From: Atopobiaceae bacterium
Lineage (GTDB): Bacteria > Actinomycetota > Coriobacteriia > Coriobacteriales > Atopobiaceae
DNA: 64,000 nt
Reading direction: 5' to 3'
NCBI GenBank assembly: GCA_022483015.1
Contig: JAKVOB010000001.1
Location: 744,001-808,000, forward strand
The translations under genes were made by a program, and so were the position numbers. The notes under the pieces were generated by a model. The model was not told where the DNA came from, made no database searches, and worked only from the letters and a program-made list of their open reading frames with translations. This document shows positions 17,194-25,695 of this stretch, one piece after another (positions within the stretch are counted from its first letter, which is position 1; each line of letters starts with the position of its first letter).

Positions 17194-19701
17194 ATGTCGC
17201 AACCGACCATCGGCACGCCCTGGAAGAAGCTCGACGGACCCGTCCCCCAGGAGGAGATCGAGTGGGTCGACAAGTACTGGCGCTGCGCCAACTACCTGTC
17301 CATCGGCCAGATCTACCTGCGGAGCAACCCCCTCATGCGCTCCGACTTCACCGACGAGAAGAGCGGCGAGGTCCGGGACTTCGGCCGTGCCGACGTCAAG
17401 CGCCGTCTGGTGGGGCACTGGGGGACCACGCCTGGCATCAACTTCCTGATGGGTCACACCAACCGACTCATCCATGACCATGGCCAGAACGCCATCTTCA
17501 TCATGGGACCGGGTCATGGCGGCCCCGCCGGCAACGCGCAGTCGCTGCTCGACGGCACCTGGGGCGAGTGCTATCCCAAGATCACCGATGACGAGGCGGG
17601 CCTCACCAAGTTCTTCCGCCAGTTCTCCTATCCCGGCGGCATCCCCTCGCACTTCTCGCCCGAGACCCCTGGCTCCATCCACGAGGGTGGCGAGCTGGGC
17701 TATTCACTCTCGCATGCCTTCGGTGCGGTCATGGACAACCCCAACCTGCTCGCCGTGGTCGCCGTGGGAGACGGCGAGGCCGAGACGGGCCCGCTCGCCA
17801 CGAGCTGGCAGTCGAACAAGCTCATGAACCCCAAGACGGACGGCATCGTCCTGCCGATCCTGCACCTCAACGGCTACAAGATCGCCAACCCCACCATCCT
17901 CGCCCGCATCTCTGACGGCGAGCGCGACGAGTTCTTCCGTGGCATGGGCTATGAGCCCCACACCTTCGTGGCGGGCTTCGACGACGAGGACCACCTCTCG
18001 ATCCATCGTCGCTTCGCCCAGCTCATGGAGCAGGTGTTCGACGAGATCTGCAACATCAAGGCCCGCGCGAACGCCGGGGACCTCACCCGTCCGCACTACC
18101 CCATGATCATCTTCAAGACCCCCAAGGGCTGGACCTGCCCCAAGATCATCGACGGCCACAAGACCGAGGGCTCCTGGCGCGCGCACCAGGTGCCGCTGGC
18201 CAGCGCCTGCGACACCCACGAGCACTTCCGCGTCCTGCGCGGTTGGCTCCGCTCGTACCAGCCCGTGGAGCTGTTCGACTCGAACGGCGCGATCCGCCCC
18301 GAGGTCAAGGAGTTCATGCCCGAGGGGGACCTGCGCCTGGGTGCCAACCCCAACGCCAACGGCGGACGCATGCTGCAGGACCTCACGCTGCCTGACATCC
18401 ATGACTACGAGATCCCCGTCGCCGACATGGGCCATGGTTACGGCGCCACCGAGGCCACGCGCGTGCTCGGCTATTACACGCGTGACATCATCGCCCGCAA
18501 CCCTGACATCTTCCGCATCTTCGGGCCTGACGAGACGGCATCGAACCGTCTGCAGTCGGCCTACGAGGTCACTGACAAGCAGTGGGATGCCGGCTTCAAC
18601 GGTGACCGCGAGTGCGACCAGCACCTGGCCGCCAAGGGTCAGGTCATCGAGCAGCTCTCCGAGCACCAGATGGAGGGCTTCCTCGAGGGCTACGTCCTCA
18701 CCGGTCGCCACGGCATCTGGTCGAGCTACGAGTCGTTCGTGCACGTGGTCGACTCGATGGTGAACCAGCACTGCAAGTGGCTCGAGGCATGCGCGCGCGG
18801 CATCGACTGGCGCAAGCCCATCTCGGGACTCAACCTCCTGGTCACGAGCCATGTCTGGCGTCAGGACCACAACGGGTTCTCGCACCAGGACCCTGGCTTC
18901 GTGGACATCCTGCTGAACAAGAGCTTCAACAACGACCACGTCACGAACATCTACTTCCCGGCAGATGCCAACATGCTGCTGGCCGTGGCCGAGCGTTGCT
19001 TCAAGTCGACCGACTGCTTCAACGCCATCTTCGCCGGAAAGCAGCCGGCACCCACGTTCCTCTCGATCGACGAGGCAGAGGCCGAGCTCGAGCGTGGCGC
19101 TGCCGAGTGGACCTGGGCAAGCTCCACCGAGAAGGGCGAGGAGCCTGACGTCGTGCTGGCCTGTGCCGGCGACGTGCCCACGATGGAGGCGCTTGCCGCC
19201 TGCGACATCCTCACCAAGATGGGTATCAAGGTCCGCTTCGTGAACGTCGTCGACCTGCTCAAGATCCAGAACGCCTCCGAGAACGACGAGGCCATGAGCG
19301 ACAAGCAGTTCACCAAGCTGTTCACGGCTGACAAGCCCGTGGTCTTCGCGTTCCATGCCTATGCCGGCTCGGTCCACAAGCTCATCTTCGACCGTCCCAA
19401 CCACGACAACTTCCACGTGCATGGCTACAAGGAGCAGGGCTCGACCACGACGCCGTATGACATGCTCCGCGTGAACGACATGGACCGCTGGGCGCTCGCC
19501 TCGCACGTGCTCGAGCTCATGGATGCCAAGAAGTGGGCGGGCCAGATCGCCGAGTGGAAGCAGTTCCGCGAGGACGCCTTCCAGTTCGCCGTCGACAACG
19601 GCTACGACCACCCCGACTTCACCAACTGGGTCTGGCCCGAGGCTGCCGACACGACCGACGAGCTCGGTGCCACCAAGGTGACCGGCGGAGACAACGAATA
19701 G
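17194..19701 (+). CDS. xfp: Xylulose-5-phosphate/fructose-6-phosphate phosphoketolase
   Basis: A ThDP enzyme that splits xylulose-5-P (and often fructose-6-P) with phosphate into acetyl-P plus glyceraldehyde-3-P (or erythrose-4-P). The 835-aa length is typical. Signatures: [12 protein letters not shown] (from residue 105), [21 protein letters not shown], the ThDP/Mg motif [18 protein letters not shown], and HQDPGF near the C-terminal third. It completes the pentose phosphoketolase route begun by araA-araB-like-araD. Start ATG 17194 follows AGAAAGGA; the upstream open frame overlaps the operator and is not coding. Confidence 0.96.
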   Translation: MSQPTIGTPWKKLDGPVPQEEIEWVDKYWRCANYLSIGQIYLRSNPLMRSDFTDEKSGEVRDFGRADVKRRLVGHWGTTPGINFLMGHTNRLIHDHGQNAIFIMGPGHGGPAGNAQSLLDGTWGECYPKITDDEAGLTKFFRQFSYPGGIPSHFSPETPGSIHEGGELGYSLSHAFGAVMDNPNLLAVVAVGDGEAETGPLATSWQSNKLMNPKTDGIVLPILHLNGYKIANPTILARISDGERDEFFRGMGYEPHTFVAGFDDEDHLSIHRRFAQLMEQVFDEICNIKARANAGDLTRPHYPMIIFKTPKGWTCPKIIDGHKTEGSWRAHQVPLASACDTHEHFRVLRGWLRSYQPVELFDSNGAIRPEVKEFMPEGDLRLGANPNANGGRMLQDLTLPDIHDYEIPVADMGHGYGATEATRVLGYYTRDIIARNPDIFRIFGPDETASNRLQSAYEVTDKQWDAGFNGDRECDQHLAAKGQVIEQLSEHQMEGFLEGYVLTGRHGIWSSYESFVHVVDSMVNQHCKWLEACARGIDWRKPISGLNLLVTSHVWRQDHNGFSHQDPGFVDILLNKSFNNDHVTNIYFPADANMLLAVAERCFKSTDCFNAIFAGKQPAPTFLSIDEAEAELERGAAEWTWASSTEKGEEPDVVLACAGDVPTMEALAACDILTKMGIKVRFVNVVDLLKIQNASENDEAMSDKQFTKLFTADKPVVFAFHAYAGSVHKLIFDRPNHDNFHVHGYKEQGSTTTPYDMLRVNDMDRWALASHVLELMDAKKWAGQIAEWKQFREDAFQFAVDNGYDHPDFTNWVWPEAADTTDELGATKVTGGDNE

Positions 19702-19714
19702 ACGGATGCATCTC

Positions 19715-19800
19715 GTGCCAGGCCCCGTTCTTCTCGCTCATGTCCTCGCCGCGCTTCGTGCGGCTGCGGAATGATCCGCGAGGGGAGCGGGGCCTGGCGC
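19715..19800. terminator. Long-armed hairpin after xfp
   Basis: GCCAGGCCCC (19717-19726) pairs with GGGGCCTGGC (19789-19798), extending to 13 bp with one wobble. The 60-base interior contains its own small CCGC...GCGG hairpin. It is the first of two hairpins between convergent xfp and the LacI gene. Confidence 0.5.
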
Positions 19801-19830
19801 ATGCCGGGACATCCCGGACTGCTGAAGAAG

Positions 19831-19890
19831 GCTCCGGTGTGCCTCGTCCACGTTGAGGGGGTCCCTAACGTGGACGAGGCACACCGGAGC
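19831..19890. terminator. Perfect 24-bp hairpin between convergent xfp and LacI gene
   Basis: Arms 19831-19854 and 19867-19890 are exact reverse complements around a 12-base loop. The arms begin GCTCCGGTGTGCC. It is symmetric, so it can act on both converging transcripts. No U-tract is visible on either side. Confidence 0.75.
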
Positions 19891-19931
19891 CGGCACGACG
19901 CTTAGCGGGGGGAGACCTCGGGGCGTGGGAC

Positions 19932-20936
19932 CTACAGGCTCTTCACGCTCTCGCGCTCGACCAGGGTCGTCGACATGTGGGTGGCCGTCGTGAAGCCGCG
20001 GGGGCTCCTGATGTCCTCGATGAGCATCTTCACGGCAAGCTCGCCGATCTCGCGCTTGGGCACGTGGATGGTGGTGAGCGGGGGGTTCGCGAAGTTCGCG
20101 AAGTTGAGGTCGTCGAAGCCGATCATCGAGATGTCGTCGGGCACCTTGTAGCCGTACTCGTTGAGGGCGCGGATGGCACCCACGGCGAGGAAGTCGTTGT
20201 CGGCGAAGAAGGCCGTGGGGAGCTTGGGCTTGGTCGAAAGCCAGGCGAGCATGTCCTCGTAGGCGCCGTCGAGCGTGGTCCCGATATTGACGCGATAGCC
20301 CTCGTTCACGGGTAGGCCCGCATCCTCCATGGCGGAGCGCCATCCGCGCTCGCGGAGGGGGAAGTTGCGGATGCGGAAGGTCCCTGCGAGGTAGCCGATC
20401 TCCCGGTGGCCCTTCTCGATGAGGTAGCTCACGGCGTGATAGGCGGAGTTCTCGTTCGAGATGACGATGGAGTCGAAGAACCGACGGCTGCTCCACCCGT
20501 CGACGATGACGAGCGGCGCGGTCGCGTCGTCGAACATGCGGTAGTCCGACTCCTCCATCTCGGTGCCGAGAAGCACGATGGCTCCCGAACGGTCGTGGCA
20601 GAGCTCCTTCATCTGGCGCGCCGCCTCGGCCTGGTTGGCGAGCTCGAGCGTCATGTAGGTCGTCTTGAGGCCGCATCGCCTCGCCTGTCGCTCGATCCCG
20701 TCGACCACGGAGATGTGGAAGACGCCCTCGTCGGTGACCTGGCCGGTCTTGCGGGCGAGGATGAACTGGACCTTGTCGAGCTTCTCGGGGCGCTGGTAGC
20801 CGAGCTCCTGGGCCGTGCGGATGATGGCCTCGGCCGTCTCCTTGCTCACGCCGCGCTTATGGTTGAGCGCATTCGACACGGTGGCGGGTGAGTACCCGGT
20901 CCTGCGACTTATCTCTCGTACGCTTGCCTTGGCCAT
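19932..20936 (-). CDS. LacI-family transcriptional regulator (probable pentose regulator)
   Basis: A 334-aa regulator. The N-terminal helix-turn-helix is ASVREISRRTGYSPATVSNA (residues 3-22), followed by the hinge LNHKRGVSKETAEAI and a periplasmic-binding-like effector domain (ISVVDGIERQARR, AFFADNDFLAVGAIRAL, MIGFDDLNFANF). Start ATG 20936 follows GGAG; an ATG at 20948 is possible. It converges on xfp, and its upstream region shares sequence with that of the arabinose importer, suggesting autoregulation and control of the ara/xfp genes. The effector is probably a pentose or pentose phosphate (inference). Confidence 0.88.
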   Translation of the reverse strand: MAKASVREISRRTGYSPATVSNALNHKRGVSKETAEAIIRTAQELGYQRPEKLDKVQFILARKTGQVTDEGVFHISVVDGIERQARRCGLKTTYMTLELANQAEAARQMKELCHDRSGAIVLLGTEMEESDYRMFDDATAPLVIVDGWSSRRFFDSIVISNENSAYHAVSYLIEKGHREIGYLAGTFRIRNFPLRERGWRSAMEDAGLPVNEGYRVNIGTTLDGAYEDMLAWLSTKPKLPTAFFADNDFLAVGAIRALNEYGYKVPDDISMIGFDDLNFANFANPPLTTIHVPKREIGELAVKMLIEDIRSPRGFTTATHMSTTLVERESVKSL

Positions 20937-20981
20937 GGGGGTCTCCATTCGCGCAGGAGCCTTGTGGTGTGGTGTCCTGAC

Positions 20982-21044
20982 TACTAAACGATTGTAGTGC
21001 ACGTTTAGTAAGATACGCAGGAAATCAATGTAAATCGTTCATTA
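20982..21044. promoter_or_regulatory. LacI-type operators in the regulator's own promoter region
   Basis: TACTAAACG (20982-20990) and CGTTTAGTA (21002-21010) are exact inverted 9-mers 11 bases apart. From 21002 to 21044 the sequence CGTTTAGTA...GCAGGAAAT...GTAAATCGTTCATT closely resembles 7508-7550 upstream of the arabinose importer. The rest of the gap to 21231 shows nothing else recognisable apart from the protease ribosome binding site. Confidence 0.5.
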
Positions 21045-21231
21045 ATTGGGCCAACGGAGCCGAGGAGCGTGCGACGGGGCGGGCACCCTGATGGAAGGTG
21101 ACGCTCACCTGCCGTGTGGTGGCTTCCGCCTAATTGTCTGGCGAGAATGACGTCCCGCGGTCCACACTCGTCGAGGATGTTGCATCGTGTCGGTGTCGGT
21201 CGTCGACGGGTCATTTCTTGAGGGGGCGCAC

Positions 21232-24200
21232 ATGAAGAGGGCTTATCGCGCGGCCTTGGCTGCCATGCTTCTGCTCGCGTTCTCGCTCGTGGTCCTTCCC
21301 GGCCAGGCCCGCGCGGCGTCGGGGGATGCCTCGTCGCAGGTGGTCGGGTCATCGACGAATGCCCAGACGGTCCAGGAGCTGCTTGACGCTGGCTCCTACC
21401 AGGAGGGCCGGGTCCTCGCACGGGTGACCGACGAGTATGCGCCCCTTTCGACCTTCTCGGATGAGGCCTCGTCCACCACGAGCGACCTGTACACCTTCTC
21501 CTCCAGCTCGGAGACGTCGACCGACGGCGACGGGCTGGCGGTCGCATCCTCCGCCGAGCCCGACCGCATCATCCTCATCACGTCTGACACCCTCTCCACC
21601 AAGGAGCTGCTCGAGGGGTTGGTGGGGGAGAGCGGGGTCGTGTATGCCCAGCCGGACTATGTGGGCACCGTCGGTGACGAGGTCTCCACAGACGAGAGCT
21701 CCCTGTCGAGTGACACCACCACGGCCCAGTCCGACGACGAGGCGACCGCGCAGGCGACCGGCCCCAATGACACCTTCTATGACCAGCAATACACCCTCAA
21801 GGGCACCAGCGCGGGCGGCACGAACGTCCAGACGCTCTGGGCCAAGCTCTGGAGCGGGGTGCCTACGAGCACGACCGTGGATGCGAGCGAGCAGGTCATC
21901 GTCGCCGTGATCGACACAGGCGTGAAGTATGACCATGAGGACCTGCGCGACGTCATGTGGACGGGCGGGGCCGCGTTGACGGCGGCCGGCGTCGACTGCG
22001 GTACCTATGGCTATGACTTCGTCGACGATGACACGGACCCCATGGACGAGGCAGGCCACGGCACGCATGTGGCCGGCATCATAGCCGCCACGGTCAACAA
22101 CGCGACGGGCGTGGCCGGCATGGCTCCCAACGCGCGCATCATGGCTCTCCGCGCGGGCGACAAGGACGGGCAGTTCTCGACCTCGGCAACGATATCGGCC
22201 TATGACTTCCTCGTGAGTGCCGCGAAGGCAGGTGTCCATGTGACGGCAGCGAACAACTCCTGGGGCGGCCCCAGTGGGGACGGTCTGCTCCGCGAGGTCG
22301 CGAACGACCTCTATGAGACCTACGGGACCATCTCGGTGGTGGCTTCCGGAAACTCCGCATATGACAATGACGTCGTGAACGACTATCCCTCGGCGCTCCT
22401 CACGGACGGCATCATCGCGGTCAACGCCACCGACAGCACCGGCAATCTCTGGGATTTCTCGAACTATGGCGCCATGACCACCGACATCGGGGCGCCAGGG
22501 GCCTCGATCCTCTCGACCTCAGGCATTGCCAGCGAGAACACCACGGAGCTCGTCGATAAGAGCAAGCAGGCCGTCTACGAGACCTATGACGGTACTGCGC
22601 CGTACGGCTTCGAGGCCGCGACCGCCGGAAGCGAGGGCGTTGACGAGACGGTCGAGGTCTCGAGCGTTGCGGATTGTGGCTCGTCCGGGACGGGTGCCGG
22701 CCTCGAGTGGGTCGTGAAGGACGCTGCCGAGGGCACGTCGGACGCGATCACGCTCACCGCGACGAACCTGGACCTGAGTCAGGCTGCCAAGCCCACCTAC
22801 GTGGCCTTCTGTGCCATCCAATCGGATGACACGGGCGCGGCCACGAACAGGTACACCCATGTCTATCTGGCCTCCACCACGCAAGGGGAGTGGGTTGAGG
22901 TATCGCCCGATGGCTTCGTCATCTCGAGCGAAGGGTGGAACCAGTATCTGGTCCCCATATCGTCCGAGGCGAGCGCACGGATCGACTGGAGCCATCCCAT
23001 CATCAAGATCGAGCGCAAGCTTCCAGCACATGACGAAGGCATGGATGTGACCTACCTCATCGACAATGTGGGACTCGCTTACGACGGCGCCTATGAGACC
23101 TGTCCCTACGTGGTCTATGACGGGACGTCCATGGCGGCCCCTGTCGTATCCGGAGCGCTCGCCCTCCTGAGCGCGGCCTACCCGGACGACTCCGCCTCCA
23201 CGCTCAAGAACCGCCTCCTCGGTTCGGTCACGAGAAGCGACGACCTCATGGGGACCTGTACCTCGGACGGGCGGCTCGACCTCTCGCAGTCGGACGATCC
23301 CTATCCCGTGGTGACCTCGGTCGAGCAGGCCGACAAGGACGCACGCACGGTGACCATCACCGGCTCGTTCTTTGGCGACACCGCAGGCGACGTCTCGGTC
23401 GAGGGGGTAGATGCCTCCCAGCTCACGGTCACGTCATGGAGTGACACGTCGATCACCTTCACGCTTCCCGCAGGCCTCGAGACCGCGAACCGCTATGTCA
23501 CGGTCACGCGTGCGAGCGACGGGCGCACTGGCCGCAGGCTCGTCACCCTCGAGGCCACGGCCGCCGCGGACACCTCCTCCTTCGACGAGCTCCCCGCGCC
23601 GGACCTCAAGGCCTTAGGGCTGTCGAGGACAGAGGAGCAGACCGGGTCCTGGAAGGTCGCCACGGTCGGGGGCAAGATCTATGCCACGGCCAACAGCTTG
23701 GTGAGGAGCTATGGCGAGGGAGACGAGGAGCGAGACGCGCTCGCCCTCATCTGCTACGACCCCGCGACGCGTACCTGGGCGACCACCGATGCCTTCGACA
23801 GCATCGATCCGTGCTACCCGTTGATGTGCTCGTATGGCGCGGACCTCTATCTGTTCGATGCTACCAAGGCCGTGCTCTACCGCTACGACACGACGACCGG
23901 CGTCATCACGAAGATTGGCGACTACGTGGATGCCCCTGCGTTCAAGGACGTGACCTTCTCATGTGGCTCCATGGTCTGCGATGGGTCGAGCGTGACGTTG
24001 GTCGGTGGGGGCCATTTTGCGGACAACGCCTATGACTTCAACCAGCCAACCGTGAGCGTCGACCTCGCCACGGGTACGGCGACCTCAGGTCCTTCCCTGG
24101 TCACTGGTAGGGAGGCGTCGATCCTGGCCTCTCTCGACGGTACGCTCTACGTCGCAGGCGGGGGTACGGATGATGCGACGCCGGTCCTGACGGTCGAGGC

Positions 24201-24822
24201 CCTCTCGAACGGGTCCTTCTCCACGGTCTCCACGATGCCGGACTCGGTCCTGGCAACCCAGCTCTCCATGGCGGCCGGCGCCGTCCTGCCTGCGGGCTTC
24301 TCCTATGTGGCGGCCGATGGTTCCACGGTCACGCTCGACCATGAGTGCCTCATCGTGAGTGGTCTCGTGAACAGCTCGGACCACAACAGCATGGACACGT
24401 ACGTCTTCGACCCCGAGGCCAAGACCTGGACCGCGACCGCACGCATCCTCGCGCCTGTGAAGGTCTCCTATGCGGGCGGTGCCTACCTCGATGGTTCCTT
24501 CTACGTGCTGGGCTATGACGCCACGGACAACATCGGCAACGGCGACGGCCTCGTGTTCAGGTGCCTCACGTCCGTCGAGAGGGACGACCCCACCCCGGCG
24601 ACCACCGCTGCCACGCCTGCCGCGACGCAGGAGGCCGCGACCACGGCTACTGCGGCCACGGATGCGGATGCCCAGCAGACGGCCCAGGCGGGCGCCTCAG
24701 GCACACCGAGGACGGCGGATCCCCTGTCCCTCTCGGCAGCTGTGGTGCTCCTGGCGCTCGCTGGGGCGACGGTCCTTCTCGTGTGTGGTGGGCTCGTGCG
24801 CAGGGCCGACAAGGGACGCTAG
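21232..24822 (+). CDS. Secreted cell-surface subtilisin-like (S8) protease with TIG- and kelch-like domains
   Basis: An extracellular serine protease of 1196 aa. Signal peptide 1-29 (VLPGQARA). A prodomain-like region (about 40-165) precedes the catalytic domain: Asp228 (AVIDTGVKYD), His276 (GHGTHVAGI), oxyanion Asn374 (ASGNSAYDN) and Ser633 (DGTSMAAPV). Asn-to-Ser spacing is about 260 residues against 66 in subtilisin, implying a roughly 190-residue insert (about 420-610). After the protease come a TIG/IPT-like beta domain (about 685-770), kelch-like repeats (about 790-1100), a Thr/Ala linker and a C-terminal helix ending RRADKGR, preceded by TPRTAD, a possible sortase-type signal. Confidence 0.88.
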   Translation: MKRAYRAALAAMLLLAFSLVVLPGQARAASGDASSQVVGSSTNAQTVQELLDAGSYQEGRVLARVTDEYAPLSTFSDEASSTTSDLYTFSSSSETSTDGDGLAVASSAEPDRIILITSDTLSTKELLEGLVGESGVVYAQPDYVGTVGDEVSTDESSLSSDTTTAQSDDEATAQATGPNDTFYDQQYTLKGTSAGGTNVQTLWAKLWSGVPTSTTVDASEQVIVAVIDTGVKYDHEDLRDVMWTGGAALTAAGVDCGTYGYDFVDDDTDPMDEAGHGTHVAGIIAATVNNATGVAGMAPNARIMALRAGDKDGQFSTSATISAYDFLVSAAKAGVHVTAANNSWGGPSGDGLLREVANDLYETYGTISVVASGNSAYDNDVVNDYPSALLTDGIIAVNATDSTGNLWDFSNYGAMTTDIGAPGASILSTSGIASENTTELVDKSKQAVYETYDGTAPYGFEAATAGSEGVDETVEVSSVADCGSSGTGAGLEWVVKDAAEGTSDAITLTATNLDLSQAAKPTYVAFCAIQSDDTGAATNRYTHVYLASTTQGEWVEVSPDGFVISSEGWNQYLVPISSEASARIDWSHPIIKIERKLPAHDEGMDVTYLIDNVGLAYDGAYETCPYVVYDGTSMAAPVVSGALALLSAAYPDDSASTLKNRLLGSVTRSDDLMGTCTSDGRLDLSQSDDPYPVVTSVEQADKDARTVTITGSFFGDTAGDVSVEGVDASQLTVTSWSDTSITFTLPAGLETANRYVTVTRASDGRTGRRLVTLEATAAADTSSFDELPAPDLKALGLSRTEEQTGSWKVATVGGKIYATANSLVRSYGEGDEERDALALICYDPATRTWATTDAFDSIDPCYPLMCSYGADLYLFDATKAVLYRYDTTTGVITKIGDYVDAPAFKDVTFSCGSMVCDGSSVTLVGGGHFADNAYDFNQPTVSVDLATGTATSGPSLVTGREASILASLDGTLYVAGGGTDDATPVLTVEALSNGSFSTVSTMPDSVLATQLSMAAGAVLPAGFSYVAADGSTVTLDHECLIVSGLVNSSDHNSMDTYVFDPEAKTWTATARILAPVKVSYAGGAYLDGSFYVLGYDATDNIGNGDGLVFRCLTSVERDDPTPATTAATPAATQEAATTATAATDADAQQTAQAGASGTPRTADPLSLSAAVVLLALAGATVLLVCGGLVRRADKGR

Positions 24823-24966
24823 GCTGCCGTTCTCCGTTGCGCATGTTCTGTGCCACTCCTATGTGTCCGCAACTTCTTGCGCACCATGTGCAATACTACT
24901 CACGCTGAGAAGAACACGAGTCGTGGGAGACCTCCCGCGACCACGCTCTCGAGGAAGTGAGCACTG

Positions 24967-25695
24967 ATGGCACCTACTACCGATGCGGTGTTGGAGCCGG
25001 CCGCGACAGGCCGGGTCGACCCGCGCACCGCACGATCTCGCCTGGCCCTGCGAGACGCCCTCGCTGCCGAGGTCTCCGAGGTCGGTGACCTCTCGCGCGT
25101 GACGGTGACCGCGGTGGCCGACCGCGCCGGCCTCACACGCCGGACGTTCTACTCGCACTTCCATGACATTCCCGACCTCGTGGCGCAGACGGAGGCGGAG
25201 GCCCTCGCGGACATGCGGGCCCTTGTCGAGGCCATCGCCGCGATCCATCTCGACGACCTCAACGAGCGCGTGAGCGCGGGTGAGCCCTGCCCCGGCTCGG
25301 TCGAGCTCCTCGACTGGTTCCGGGCCAACGGCTGCTACCTCACCGCGATGCTCGGCCCTGGCGGTGACCCCGCCTTCATGGAGAAGGTCAAGGCCATGGT
25401 GCACGAGGCCGTGGCCGTCCGTGCCCTCGACGGCATCGACGTCCGTGCCCTCGGCGCCTTCTTCGACTATTACCTCACCTTCGCGATCTCGGCGGAGGTG
25501 GGCGTGCTGCTGCGCTGGCTCGCTGGCGGCATGCAGGAGTCGAGCCGCGTGATGGCCCAGCTCATGACGGCGCTCATGTTCGTGCGCCCCGGTGACCTGT
25601 ACGGAAATCCCATCGACCTCGACGTCACCTCCTATGGTCTTGCGATCATGGGTTCGATGATGTCGGGCGAGACCGACGGAGGAGAGCAACGATGA
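24967..25695 (+). CDS. TetR/AcrR-family regulator
   Basis: A 242-aa protein with an N-terminal TetR helix-turn-helix: VTVTAVADRAGLTRRTFYSH (about residues 46-65). The C-terminal half is a helical ligand/dimerisation domain ending in a hydrophobic stretch. Its stop overlaps the start of the next gene by 4 bases (ATGA at 25692-25695), so the two are translationally coupled. The regulator probably controls its own operon. Ligands of such regulators are often acyl-CoA or lipid-like, which fits the partner, but that is inference. Confidence 0.85.
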   Translation: MAPTTDAVLEPAATGRVDPRTARSRLALRDALAAEVSEVGDLSRVTVTAVADRAGLTRRTFYSHFHDIPDLVAQTEAEALADMRALVEAIAAIHLDDLNERVSAGEPCPGSVELLDWFRANGCYLTAMLGPGGDPAFMEKVKAMVHEAVAVRALDGIDVRALGAFFDYYLTFAISAEVGVLLRWLAGGMQESSRVMAQLMTALMFVRPGDLYGNPIDLDVTSYGLAIMGSMMSGETDGGEQR

